From the NCBI GenBank assembly GCA_963771595.1, contig CAVYUC010000004.1, forward strand, positions 124,001 to 188,000: a stretch of DNA of 64,000 bases, given 5' to 3'. The notes below the pieces were generated by a model, which saw only the letters and a list, made by a program, of their open reading frames with translations, searched no databases and was not told where the DNA came from. Origin of the DNA: CAVYUC01 sp963771595. GTDB lineage: Bacteria > Bacteroidota > Bacteroidia > Bacteroidales > Prolixibacteraceae. Position 1 is the first letter of the stretch. The number at the start of each line of letters is the position of its first letter. The position numbers were made by a program, and so were the translations under genes. Below, piece after piece: positions 19,112 through 28,869 of this stretch.

Positions 19112-20767
19112 TTATGATTTGAATTTTGTGCCGTTCCAGTTCTTCACAATGTAATTCCCCACGTAAAAACCCAGGGCCATAATTGTCAGTGCCGGATTAA
19201 AACCGCCGTTGGTAACATTCAGACTTCCGTCGGCCACAAAAAGATTGTCAATATCGTGAACCTGACCAAATTTGTTGGTGACCGAAGTTTTCGGATCATT
19301 TCCCATACGTGCAGTTCCGGCCTGGTGCTGGCTGCCGCTTAATCCACCGCCGCCCACGCTTTGCCAGGTGTAATAGGCGCCTGCTTCCTTTAAAATTTCT
19401 TCTGCTTTATCCGATAAATACTGGCAGCCGGTGCGGTCGTAAGGGTGTCGTGAACCTGACAAACGTACAGTGGGAACTCCCCAGTAATCTTTTACTTCCG
19501 GATCGATTGATACGCGCGATTCATAATTTGGAATTTCCTGAAAAGGTCCATGCAGCCGGATGACCTTTTTAAACTGGCTGCGCTGAAATTCCTTATGCTC
19601 CGGTCCCCACTGTTTTGCGCCCGGAGGCCTCATTTTCGAAAACAGGTAAGGCATGGCCGTAAATTCATTACATAAAACACCACCGCCGGTAATTCCCTCA
19701 TTTTCGTGGTTGAAATCACTGACTGCCATACATGCTCCTGGCCCCACATCATCATAAATATCGTCTTTCATTAATCCAAAAGCCCCGGTATAAGCATGTC
19801 CCTGGAGATTTCGGCCAACCCAGTCGTTATTGTTTCCTGCGCCATTCGGGAACAGTTTTGATTTTGAATTTAACAGCAGCCGTGCAGTTTCAATGGCAGC
19901 AGCCGATACTACCACAATATCCGCTGTTTGTATCTGCCCCTTATCGTTTTCATCGAAATATTTAACTCCGGTGGCCCGTCCTTTTTCATCGATTATAATT
20001 TCGGATACCTGGCATTTTGTCCGCAATTCACAGTTGCCCGATTCAATTGCAACCGGAATAACTGTGTTGTGGGTCCCGCATTTTGCATTAACAGGGCAGG
20101 CAAAACCTACACAACTGCGCATCCGGTAACAGGCAGGTCGTCCGTTATTCCGGATGGAATTCCGCAACATCGGAATAGAAAACGGGTGCAGTCCCATCCG
20201 TTTGGAAGCGTCGTGCAGCAGTTGACCTTCGCGGTTGAAGGTAAATGCCGGCATAGGGTAAGGTTTCTTTCTTGGCGACATAAACGGATTGGCATGATGA
20301 TCACCCGAAACACCAATTTCCCATTCTGCCTTTTCATAATACGGTTCCAAATCATTGTAACTGACGGGCCAGTCATCCAGTGTTGACCCTTCCACATGTC
20401 CGTATGTCGATTTCATTTTAAAATCCTGCTCCATAAACCGCCAGGCCATAGCTCCGTAACTTACGGTTCCCGAGCCAACACAAGCTGCGTTGTTGCTGTA
20501 GCTTCCTTCGCTGGGTAAAACAATTCTTGGAATCCCGTCTCCATAATCCACAACCCGGCGGTACCGCTTGTCATCGGGACCAAATGCATTTCCCAAAACT
20601 GTGGTCCTTTGCGAAATCAATTCATCGTCATCATGATCATCGTATGTTGCCCAATCGCCGCGTTCAAATAAAACGACGCTTAACCCGGCTACCGCCATTT
20701 CTTTGGCAACTATTCCACCGCCGGCGCCTGCTCCCACCACAATTGCATTTACATGTTTGTTTTTCAT
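19112..20767 (-). CDS. GMC-family FAD oxidoreductase (gluconate/sugar dehydrogenase large subunit type)
   Basis: Flavoprotein of 551 residues. The FAD-binding motif VVGAGAGGGIVAKEMA is at the N-terminus, and the C-terminal GMC signature includes SGSQHQAGTARMG (active-site His) and GGFNPALTIMAL (the partner Asn). There is no signal peptide. The ATG at 20767 overlaps the TGA of the upstream small-subunit gene as ATGA, so the two are translationally coupled. By analogy with gluconate 2-dehydrogenase it would be carried through the Tat system by that small subunit and work in the periplasm, oxidising a sugar, sugar acid or glycoside. The exact substrate is not visible; glucoside 3-dehydrogenase-type enzymes have the same layout. 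Confidence 0.88.
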   Translation of the reverse strand: MKNKHVNAIVVGAGAGGGIVAKEMAVAGLSVVLFERGDWATYDDHDDDELISQRTTVLGNAFGPDDKRYRRVVDYGDGIPRIVLPSEGSYSNNAACVGSGTVSYGAMAWRFMEQDFKMKSTYGHVEGSTLDDWPVSYNDLEPYYEKAEWEIGVSGDHHANPFMSPRKKPYPMPAFTFNREGQLLHDASKRMGLHPFSIPMLRNSIRNNGRPACYRMRSCVGFACPVNAKCGTHNTVIPVAIESGNCELRTKCQVSEIIIDEKGRATGVKYFDENDKGQIQTADIVVVSAAAIETARLLLNSKSKLFPNGAGNNNDWVGRNLQGHAYTGAFGLMKDDIYDDVGPGACMAVSDFNHENEGITGGGVLCNEFTAMPYLFSKMRPPGAKQWGPEHKEFQRSQFKKVIRLHGPFQEIPNYESRVSIDPEVKDYWGVPTVRLSGSRHPYDRTGCQYLSDKAEEILKEAGAYYTWQSVGGGGLSGSQHQAGTARMGNDPKTSVTNKFGQVHDIDNLFVADGSLNVTNGGFNPALTIMALGFYVGNYIVKNWNGTKFKS

Positions 20768-21336
20768 AGCGCGCTTTGATTTGCAGTTGCACATTTACTT
20801 TCATACCGGTTTTGGCCGATAACATGCGGATAGTCGAGCCGCATCATTTTATAACTTACATAATTTTTATTTCCGCCATGTCTGGGTGATCCATAAAACC
20901 CCTGCATGGTGTGGTCGAGCAATAACCGGAAAAACTGCCGCTGATTGCCGCCTTCCCAGATTTTATCCGGTAACTCCCCCTTTTCCATTTTAAGCATAAA
21001 ACTGGTTTGCACGGGCCAGTCCAGTGCGTAAAATTTCTTTTGGTAGAGTGAATTGGATGCATTTGCGATGGATTTGATCCCCTTATGGTAATCTTCCTGG
21101 AATCGCGTGTAAGGACCCACCAGTTGTTTATCAATAAAATTGACCACATTTGCTTCTGTTGCTCCTGCATCTTTATCGGCCGGAACAATCTGTTCCGCAA
21201 ATGCAATAGTGATTTTTGCTTCTTCCTCAGTAAAAAAACGCCAGGGTGAATCGTAGCCATCACACGAAGTGATAAAAAGCACACTGCCACAGGCGAGGCT
21301 GAACTGTCGGATGAATTCCCGTCTGCTGGTATTCAT
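20764..21336 (-). CDS. Gluconate 2-dehydrogenase subunit 3-like Tat lipoprotein
   Basis: Small subunit (190 residues) that partners GMC-type dehydrogenases. The N-terminus has a twin-arginine motif SRREFIRQFS, a hydrophobic stretch and then FITSC, which looks like a lipobox, so it may be a Tat-exported lipoprotein. The conserved region FTEEEAKITIAFAEQIVPAD and DHTMQGFYGSPRHGGN is typical of the family. The ATG at 21336 is chosen because it starts the Tat signal. It is the first gene of a three-gene unit with the flavoprotein and the nine-heme cytochrome. It is divergent from the PhoD-like gene with about 190 bp between. Confidence 0.9.
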   Translation of the reverse strand: MNTSRREFIRQFSLACGSVLFITSCDGYDSPWRFFTEEEAKITIAFAEQIVPADKDAGATEANVVNFIDKQLVGPYTRFQEDYHKGIKSIANASNSLYQKKFYALDWPVQTSFMLKMEKGELPDKIWEGGNQRQFFRLLLDHTMQGFYGSPRHGGNKNYVSYKMMRLDYPHVIGQNRYESKCATANQSAL

Positions 21337-21527
21337 GATTTCCGGTTTAATTTTGTTGTTCAACAAATTTAAATTTTTAAGCGAAAGTTGTTTGTCTGTT
21401 AACTGTTGTATTTTATAATTCGGAATGATTCTAAAAGTTGGATGTTCGTGATGAATTCATGAAAGGGCTTCTCCTGAACGAAAACTTTGGTTATTTTTAG
21501 CATAGATTAAATCAAAAAACCGATACG

Positions 21528-24010
21528 ATGAAATTTTCCGGATTAATATTGGCAGCCATTGTTCTGGCTTTTACTTCCTGCAAGCAGAAAAGTAATTTCA
21601 CTGTTGATTTTGACAACATTAACGATCGGGTTTGGGTGGGCAAAGATTTTTGGTCGGTGCCCCTCGAAGATTGGAAAGTGGAAGATGGAAAATTGTATTG
21701 TACAGGCGATGTCCCCAATTCAAGGGTGAATGTTCTGACGCAAGTATTATCCCCGGATGCAGGTGAGTTTAATGTTTCGGCAAATATCTTCACTTATAGA
21801 GAAAGGGGAGGTTCCAGGCTCCGCAGGATTTCTGATTGGCCTGTATGACGATGAAGATCCGGATGTTCGTGCGGCCTGTTATTTTGGAGGCGGAATCAAA
21901 GCCGGTGTCAGTTTAAAGGGTTTTGCTTTTCTAAAGGATGAAAGGATAGAATTGCCTGAAGATTTTAATTTTATGGATTTCAATGTCGGCGTAAACGGCA
22001 ATAACAACCATCTGAACATGACGATTTCCGATGACCAGGGGAATGAAGTAAAACTTTCTGTTAAAACAGACGGAGTCCGCGGTTTGGTTGCCCTTGCCTG
22101 CAATCTTGATTTGGGCGAAAATGAAAAGCCGGGGAAATCGGATTTTGGTTTTGATGATTTAAAGCTTTCAGGTTCAAAGGTGGTTGAACAACCGGAAAAT
22201 GCATTTGGCCCTGTGCTTTGGACCATGTACACCCTCAGCAACGAAGCTGTAAAACTGATGGCCCTGCTGCCGCCCATCGGAGAAGCTGACAATCCGAATG
22301 TTTCGCTTCAGCTAAAAAAAGAAGGTGAATGGGAAACAATTGACACCAAACCCATCGAACCGGATTCAAGAACTGTGGTTTTTAAGCTGGAAGGCTGGAA
22401 TGCAAAACAGGATGCTGATTTTCGGGTGCAATATATTGAAAAAGATAAAAGCGGAACCGAAACTGAAAATTATTACAGCGGCACCATACGTCGTGACCCG
22501 GTGGATCAGCCTCTTAAATTTGGAGGATTAACCTGTCAGTTTCATTTTGGATTTCCGTACACTCCGCTGGCACAAAACCTTGCGAAGCTCAATCCTGATA
22601 TATTGTATTTTTCAGGGGATCAGATTTATGAAGGCAACGGTGGATATGGAATACGCAGGGAACCGGCCGATGTAGCCATCCTGAATTACCTCGGTAAATA
22701 TTATATGTTTGGCTGGGCATTCGGCGATATCATGCGCGACCGGCCGACCATTTGCACTCCCGATGACCATGACGTTTTTCATGGAAACCTCTGGGGAGAG
22801 GGGGGCATTGATAAACCAATGAAAGGCCGGGAATCGGATACGCGCGGGTTTATCGAACCGGTAAAAATGGTGAATGTAGTCAACCGTACGCAATGTGGCC
22901 AGTTGCCCGATCCTTATGATCCTACTCCAATTGCACGTGGAATGAGCGTGTGGTATACCGGTTTGACTTATGGACGTATAAGTTTTGCCATTGTCAGCGA
23001 CAGGATTTTTAAAACAGGGCCGGAAGCGGTAGCCGATTGGGAAGGGCGTGCCGATCATATGAAAGAACCACGTAAAGATCTTTCATTTTTGGATAAACCT
23101 GGTGTAAAAATGCTTGGCGATAGGCAAATGGAATTTCTGAACAACTGGATTACCGACTGGAAAGATGCCGATATGAAAGTGCTGCTTTCTCAAACAGTAT
23201 TTGCCAATGTGGCCACCCATCATGGCGGTTTGGAAGGCTACTTATACGGCGATCTGGATTCCGGCGGCTGGCCAAAATCGGGCCGCGACATAGCTATTCG
23301 TTTAATGCGCAAAGGAGCAGTATTTCATATTAACGGGGACCAGCATGTGCCGTCGCTGGTACAATACGGACTGGACGATTACCGTGATGCCGGCTGGAGT
23401 TATCTGTACACCTGCAATTGCAGTAATGTACCTGCGCTGGTTCCTGCCCGACGAACTGGGGCGTCCGGTTGTCGATCGTCCGGAACATGACTATCCAAAT
23501 ACAGGGAAATATACAGATGCTTTTGGCAACAAAAATTATGTTTATGCCATTGGAAATCCGGGTAAAATAACAATCGACAGGGAAAGCCGATACAACCATG
23601 CCCAAATCCGTTCATCCGGCTTTGGATTTGTAAGTTTTAATAAAGAGGAGCGAACCATTAAAATCGATGCCTTCCGGTTTAAGGCCGATGTTGAAAATCC
23701 AAATCCCGTTAAGGATGAGTTTCCGGGATGGCCACTGACCATTTCTCAATTCGATAATTTTGGTAAAGGCGCTGAGAATGTACTGCCCGAAATGGTGGTT
23801 AATCAACCCGACCAGGTGATTGAAGTACGGAAAACCAGCAACAATGATCTTATTCGTGTTTTCAGAATGAAGGGAAACTCGGTTCAGGTGAAACTTTTCC
23901 ATCCCGGTACATTTGATATAAAAATTGGGGAAGGGGAGAAAGTGAAGGAATTAAAAGGCTTAAAAACCAAACCGGGTGAAAATAATGAAAAAATACCTGT
24001 TGAGCTTTAG
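21528..24010 (+). pseudogene. PhoD-like alkaline phosphatase lipoprotein, two frameshifts
   Basis: Predicted periplasmic metallophosphatase. A lipobox (LAFTSC) starts it; residues to about 220 form a jelly-roll-like domain, then comes the PhoD domain with SGDQIYEGNGG, CTPDDHDVFHGN, VSDRIFKTG and HINGDQHVPSLVQYG. Two single-base shifts split it: one within GAGAAAGGGG near 21802-21804 and one extra C at 23404 (SY-C-TPAIAVMY after correction). Removing both gives 826 continuous residues, so both ends were recently one gene. The middle frame alone still spans most of the metallophosphatase domain. Relatives hydrolyse phosphodiesters or phosphate esters. The neighbouring sugar-oxidation operon is divergent; a functional link is not shown. 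Confidence 0.82.
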
Positions 24011-24082
24011 AAAAAGGAGGAAGGCATTTTTCATTCCGTTCAGCGGTTAGTTCCGATTGATGGTTTTTATCCGCCAGATGGA

Positions 24083-24688
24083 TTAAATACCATCCGACTT
24101 TACGGATTTCATTCCCAATTCCCGCAATTCTTTTTTCATTTCTGCAAATTTGTCATCATCCAGTGCGCGTATGGCATCTTCAATTAAAGTGGCGGAGAAA
24201 CCTTCCTGTAAGGCATCCTTTACTGAAAAATATACACAAATATCCGCTGCCAGTCCGCAAAAGTATAAATCAGTTGCACCTTTCCCGCGAAGATAACCGG
24301 CAAGCCCGGTACTTTTCTTATAGCCGTTGTCGTAAAATCCGCTGTAGCTGTCAATTTCCGGATTCATTCCCTTTCGGAAGATAGCTTCCGTTTTTTGCAT
24401 TTTTAAATCCGGATGAAAATCAGCACCTTGGGAATTTTGAACACAATGGTCAGGCCATAAAACCTGTTTTATTCCACCGACTTCACCCTCTTCAAAAGGT
24501 TTTTTCCCATTGTGGTTTGATGCAAAACTCATATGGTTCTGCGGGTGCCAGTCCTGGGTGGCAACTACCAAATCAAATTTGTGCTGTATTTTATTTATAA
24601 CAGGGATAATTTCATCTCCGTCAGGAACTGGAAGTGAACCACCAGGAATAAAATCATTTTGAACGTCGATTAATACAAGTGTTTTCAT
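24083..24688 (-). CDS. pncA: Nicotinamidase/pyrazinamidase
   Basis: Cytoplasmic hydrolase converting nicotinamide to nicotinate in NAD salvage (201 residues). The catalytic triad is visible: Asp in LVLIDVQNDF, Lys in FRKGMNPEIDSYSGF and Cys in LAADICVYFSV. Metal ligands lie in TQDWHPQNHMSF and WPDHCVQ. The ATG at 24688 gives a normal start directly before the first strand; an upstream in-frame extension of eleven residues is not conserved in character. Stands alone on the minus strand. Confidence 0.93.
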   Translation of the reverse strand: MKTLVLIDVQNDFIPGGSLPVPDGDEIIPVINKIQHKFDLVVATQDWHPQNHMSFASNHNGKKPFEEGEVGGIKQVLWPDHCVQNSQGADFHPDLKMQKTEAIFRKGMNPEIDSYSGFYDNGYKKSTGLAGYLRGKGATDLYFCGLAADICVYFSVKDALQEGFSATLIEDAIRALDDDKFAEMKKELRELGMKSVKSDGI

Positions 24689-24832
24689 GAAGTAATTTTT
24701 AATGCTGTCTAATTTATCCAACTAATGGGAGGGAAATTTTGTTTGCAGGTTGTTTGAAACCTTCAGACATCGAAGCTAATTTATTAGGGAACCCAAAATG
24801 TTCATTATTTTTCAGGTTTCAGCTTTTGAAAT

Positions 24833-26932
24833 TCAAATTAAATGTTCATTTTGAATTCTCAGCTCTACCCGTAAACCGCTTTGATTATCTTTTTTCGGTT
24901 CCATATCAATTATCCGGCTTTTGATAGCGTATCCATGATATTTCTCGAACAGCCGGTAGAATTCTTCCATTGTTTTTAATCCGTACCCGGTAGAATCGTG
25001 ATAGACAGATGCTTCTTTTCGACCCATTCCATTATCGGCGACGGAGATGATAATCCCGGCCGGCAGCGGTTTAACCGTAACCTGGAGCAATCCGTCTTTT
25101 TGAGTATTACGAAAGCCATGTTTAACTGCATTTTCAACATAGGTGTGGATACACATTTTAGGTACATTGAAATTTAAATCGACATCCGGGTGAACATCAA
25201 ATTTCACTTTAAATTTTTCTTTAAACCGGTGCTGCTGCACTTTCAGGTAATCCTTAGTAAACCGGATTTCTGATTTCAATGTTCGTTTTACTTCCTTGGC
25301 ATCATCCATGACCTGTTGTATCATTCTTGAATTAAGTGTCAGGAAATCATAGGCTTCGTCTTTTTGCCCGTTGTTTATTAAATATGCCACCGAATTTAAT
25401 GCATTGAAAAGAAAATGTGGATTAAGCTGGTTTTTTACCGAATTAAATTGCAGTTCAGAAAGCTGTTTTTCCACTTTCCATTTACTTTCCAAACGCCGCT
25501 GCTGAAAATAAAGTAGCAGGTAAATCATTCCTGAAAACAGAATAAAAAGAGCAAGATGAATAAAATAAATAAAGTAATACCATGGATTTTCAGTATAGGT
25601 GAAGAAAAAATAACTGTCGCCGGACAGGAATATAAACTTTTCTATGTTTGAATTTACATAGAAGGGCACAATTTCATATTGAACTGGATTTATTGGCAAA
25701 TCAACGGAGGCAGTATGGCTGAACGGTAAATTGTGCACGAAAAATTTATTGGGCGAGAACGAGGTTAATTCCTTTATTCCATCGGAATTAAAATCAATAC
25801 TTTGCGATAATCCTGAATAATGATCGTTTATTATGTGTTCTGCATTTGAAGGGATATTTTTCAGGTCGGGGGTTAAATGGTAATAACCATAGTTATTTAT
25901 AAAAAGACGGGGTTCATTTTGTACAACTAAAAGTGAACTTGCCATTAATTCATAATTTAAAACAGGCAGCTTAGCACGTTTTCTTATTTTTCCACCCGCA
26001 GTAACAACTATAACCTGATTTTCTTCGCCCGTCTTTGATTTTGACTGGTAAGCTACATAAAATAATGAATCAGAATGCGGATCAGGACAGCTGGTAATAT
26101 TTGAAAATTCCCCTTTAATGGGTATGGGTGTAAATAAGTAATTTAAATCTGAAGAATAACCGGCAATGTATGATTGATTGTCGGGATATTTTGTCTCAAA
26201 ATTAATATTTGAAGGTGCGTATGTTCTTGTAAGAAAATCGGGTGCGCCATCATTATTCATATCTTTTGCACAAGCGAGTTCATATGGTGAATATGTTTTT
26301 TCCGGTATTGTAAATTGCAAATTTTTCGAATTAAGTTTAAATAATCCCCTGGGATATAATCCATAACCTGCATCAAAAAAGAATAAGATTTCGTTTTTAT
26401 CTGCATTATTACTATTGATTCTGGTGTAAAATTCAGATTGTAATCCCATTTTTTCGCTGAATCTTTCTACTTGCATGAAAAAAAGGTGATCAATAAGTAG
26501 GTTGCCGGTTTTAACATCTATTGCTGAAAAAAATACTGAATCGGCGATAAGACTGAAAAACATGAAATCTTTTGTCCCGTCGTTGTTGACGTCTTTAACG
26601 GCTGGTTTCATATTTGGGGTCCAGTAATCGTTTTCAAAATGGGGTGTAGCAATAATTTTATTTTTGTGGTTATAAGTAACAATCGAAAACCGAAAAGTGA
26701 AAGAGCTTATTGAGCAACGTAATTTATCCGTATTACCGTCATTGTCAAAATCGTTAAAGAACCATAATATTTCCTCAGATTTGGCATTACCTACTTCTCC
26801 TGATTGTTTCAGGTTAAACCGTTCTATCGGGACATCCCAGGCAACCGCAACTACAGCCGTAATTACAGCTCCAAACAGCAGACTCTGGAAGATACGGTTA
26901 GAAAACAGGTTTTTCAGCAGAGGAATTTGCAT
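24833..26932 (-). CDS. LytS-type sensor histidine kinase with FG-GAP-like periplasmic sensor
   Basis: Inner-membrane kinase of 699 residues. A first helix lies at residues about 11-30 and a second near 450-475; between them is a large periplasmic domain with four D-x-N-x-DG motifs (DFDNDGNTD, DVNNDGTKD, DMNNDGAPD, DFNSDGIKE), as in calcium-binding FG-GAP/VCBS propellers. The cytoplasmic part is a His_kinase/LytS module: QLNPHFLFNALNSV with phospho-acceptor His 506, then VENAVKHGF and DNGMGRKEA of the ATPase domain. Kinases of this type usually have a LytTR response regulator next door, but none is visible here, so the partner is elsewhere or missing. A short ORF starts just upstream. Confidence 0.85.
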   Translation of the reverse strand: MQIPLLKNLFSNRIFQSLLFGAVITAVVAVAWDVPIERFNLKQSGEVGNAKSEEILWFFNDFDNDGNTDKLRCSISSFTFRFSIVTYNHKNKIIATPHFENDYWTPNMKPAVKDVNNDGTKDFMFFSLIADSVFFSAIDVKTGNLLIDHLFFMQVERFSEKMGLQSEFYTRINSNNADKNEILFFFDAGYGLYPRGLFKLNSKNLQFTIPEKTYSPYELACAKDMNNDGAPDFLTRTYAPSNINFETKYPDNQSYIAGYSSDLNYLFTPIPIKGEFSNITSCPDPHSDSLFYVAYQSKSKTGEENQVIVVTAGGKIRKRAKLPVLNYELMASSLLVVQNEPRLFINNYGYYHLTPDLKNIPSNAEHIINDHYSGLSQSIDFNSDGIKELTSFSPNKFFVHNLPFSHTASVDLPINPVQYEIVPFYVNSNIEKFIFLSGDSYFFFTYTENPWYYFIYFIHLALFILFSGMIYLLLYFQQRRLESKWKVEKQLSELQFNSVKNQLNPHFLFNALNSVAYLINNGQKDEAYDFLTLNSRMIQQVMDDAKEVKRTLKSEIRFTKDYLKVQQHRFKEKFKVKFDVHPDVDLNFNVPKMCIHTYVENAVKHGFRNTQKDGLLQVTVKPLPAGIIISVADNGMGRKEASVYHDSTGYGLKTMEEFYRLFEKYHGYAIKSRIIDMEPKKDNQSGLRVELRIQNEHLI

Positions 26933-26936
26933 TGTA

Positions 26937-27116
26937 TTAAAACTGTTCCTTTAATACCAAAAATTTGATGTATACCTTAAGTTGGTGTACTTTTTCGTTT
27001 GTATTTTGGCTGTCATTCGCTTTGTTGTTGGCGACAAATGCATCAGATTTCATCATTGGCCTGCGTTTTACAAGTCCCTTTAATTTCCCAAACAAGATAA
27101 GGTCAGGTTTAATCAT
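26937..27116 (-). CDS. Possible small protein (59 aa) directly upstream of the histidine kinase
   Basis: An ORF of 59 codons starting with ATG at 27116 and ending 4 bases before the kinase start codon. The product is basic, begins MIKPDLILFGKLKGL and has a hydrophilic middle (KANDSQNTNEKVHQLK). I recognise no family. The tight spacing to the kinase favours a real leader or accessory gene, but chance is possible at this length. Alternatively it is the end of a degraded longer gene. Confidence 0.35.
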   Translation of the reverse strand: MIKPDLILFGKLKGLVKRRPMMKSDAFVANNKANDSQNTNEKVHQLKVYIKFLVLKEQF

Positions 27117-27555
27117 CTTTAGTTAATTTACAAGGAGTTGCAATTTAGGAAAATCTGTAAAAAATAAAAGAAGAGAGATTGAAAAATTTCATTTAAAGAA
27201 AAAAGGTAACGGTCATTTTCGGGTACGGCAGATTCCGTATTGTTGAAAATTGAAATTTTAACTTAAGCCGCCTGTTCCATTAGTGAGTGTGAAAAATTTC
27301 CCCATTTTTCTTCTCTTTTCCCACCTGGAAAAATACAGCTGTGTATCTAATTAACTAATAAATGTATATATCTATAGCCAATTAATCAGATGGTTAGATG
27401 TAGCAATTTAATCGTGCCCCTACTTTGGGTACATGCTTTGTTTTCATTTCACGAAATAGCAAAACAGTTTATATGAGGAAAACCATTTAAAATTTAAATA
27501 ATCAAAATCGAAAAGGAACTAACCGAAAGAGTTGTTAAAATTAAAAAATTTGAAA
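27117..27555. other. Gene-free spacer upstream of the baeRF gene
   Basis: About 440 bases without a supported gene, AT-rich in its second half. It should hold the promoters for the histidine kinase side and the baeRF gene. A TACTTTGG near 27420 is close to a -7 element, but no convincing -33 partner is present. I see no repeat, RNA gene or mobile-element trace. Confidence 0.5.
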
Positions 27556-28698
27556 ATGGCATTATTCACAAAAAAACAGTTTGATGATTTGGCAAATGAA
27601 AAAGGCAATTATTGTATTTCCATATATATTCCTACACAACGAAACGGCGAAAATAAGGAAAGCCTGATTCGCTTAAAAAATAAAGTCTCCGAGGTTGAAA
27701 AACAGCTTTCGGAAATCGGTTTGAAACCTATGGAAATAGAAGAATACATTCGGCCATTTAAGGAAGAATTGATAGATAATTCGAGTGTCTGGCGGCTTTT
27801 ATCGGATGCACTTATTATTTTCAGAAGTAAGGAAAAATTCGAATATTACACCCTGCCACTTCAGGTGGATGAATTTTCACAGGTTTCTGATGAGTTTTAT
27901 TTGTTGCCGCTGTTAAATATTTTTAATCAGGACGACAAGTTTTTCATTCTTGTTCTTAGTCTTCAGAACAATAAATTTTATGAAGCCACACAAAATGAAA
28001 TTACAGAAATTTCAGTGGAAGATATTTTCCCGGAAACCTATTTTGATTCTGCAGGGCACGATGTAGTTCAAAAATCGCTTGAATACAGAAGTAAAATGCC
28101 CGGAAAGGAATTTGCTCCGTTTCATGGAAAAACCGAAGGCAAGGATTACAAGGAAACTGAAATGATGAAATACCTGCAGGATGTGGATGACAGTCTCAAT
28201 GAATTGCTGAAAGGTTATGGCAGCCCTGTGGTTGTAGCATCTATCGAAAATGTTTTCTCACATTTCAGGGAAATTTCAGATTATAAAAATCTTTATCCCA
28301 AATGCGTACATGGAAATTATGACAATGGCGATATTCAGGTAGTTCATGAAAAGGCAAAAGAATTGCTGGCTCCCTATTTCAGCAAGGTAAAAAATGAAAA
28401 GAAAAGCAGTTATTCTGAAGCCATTGGTAAAACTACTTCCAGTTTGGAAGATGTTGTTGTTTCGGCTGATTCAGGGCAAATCGACACCCTTTTCGTAGCC
28501 CGTGGAAATCATGTTTGGGGCGATTACAACAGAAAAGCAGGTAAGATTGATATTCATCAAAACAAAAGGAAACTTGATAAGTGTTTACTTGATCTTGCAG
28601 CGCGTAACACTTTCTTAAAAAGCGGACAGGTTTTTATCGAAGATGCTGGCAATCTTCCTGAAAAAGAAGCACCGGTTAATGCAATTTTACGCTATTGA
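27556..28698 (+). CDS. Bacterial archaeo-eukaryotic release factor family protein (baeRF)
   Basis: Cytoplasmic protein of 380 residues resembling the baeRF group (family 3 or 7-like), bacterial relatives of the aRF1/eRF1 peptidyl-tRNA hydrolysis domains. Supporting features are the N-terminal CISIYIPTQRNGENKESLIRL strand-helix, the long coiled segment, PLLNIFNQDDKFFILVLSLQ and the C-terminal DTLFVARGNHVWG with a His-rich loop. Functions are mostly predicted: ribosome rescue or hibernation. The ATG at 27556 (MALFTKKQF) replaces an upstream TTG. Two hairpin terminators follow, so it is monocistronic. Confidence 0.7.
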   Translation: MALFTKKQFDDLANEKGNYCISIYIPTQRNGENKESLIRLKNKVSEVEKQLSEIGLKPMEIEEYIRPFKEELIDNSSVWRLLSDALIIFRSKEKFEYYTLPLQVDEFSQVSDEFYLLPLLNIFNQDDKFFILVLSLQNNKFYEATQNEITEISVEDIFPETYFDSAGHDVVQKSLEYRSKMPGKEFAPFHGKTEGKDYKETEMMKYLQDVDDSLNELLKGYGSPVVVASIENVFSHFREISDYKNLYPKCVHGNYDNGDIQVVHEKAKELLAPYFSKVKNEKKSSYSEAIGKTTSSLEDVVVSADSGQIDTLFVARGNHVWGDYNRKAGKIDIHQNKRKLDKCLLDLAARNTFLKSGQVFIEDAGNLPEKEAPVNAILRY

Positions 28699-28709
28699 TT
28701 CAAAATACT

Positions 28710-28740
28710 AACAGCACCGAACGACTTTAAGGTGCTGTTC
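28710..28740 (+). terminator. Hairpin directly after the baeRF gene
   Basis: AACAGCACC (28710-28718) pairs perfectly with GGTGCTGTT (28731-28739), a nine-base stem with a 12-base loop. The following sequence is only mildly T-rich, so it may work together with the next hairpin. Confidence 0.65.
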
Positions 28741-28763
28741 CTTCTACATACACAACACACAAA

Positions 28764-28801
28764 AAGCCATTCTGGAAAAATTTCAGAATGGCTTAATTTT
28801 T
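28764..28801 (+). terminator. Strong rho-independent terminator
   Basis: AAGCCATTCTG (28764-28774) pairs perfectly with CAGAATGGCTT (28784-28794) and is followed by AATTTTTT. An A-run precedes it, so it could work in both directions. Confidence 0.85.
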
Positions 28802-28869
28802 TACAAATGATGTTTAACTATCGGAAATAGCAGCAGAATAAATCCTTTTTGTATTTTTAGAAAAAACTC

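Noticed and set aside
19928..20386. 152-codon ORF opposite the GMC gene
   Set aside because: Shadow of a conserved flavoprotein; no domain features.
22612..23058. 148-codon ORF opposite the PhoD-like gene
   Set aside because: Shadow of conserved metallophosphatase motifs.
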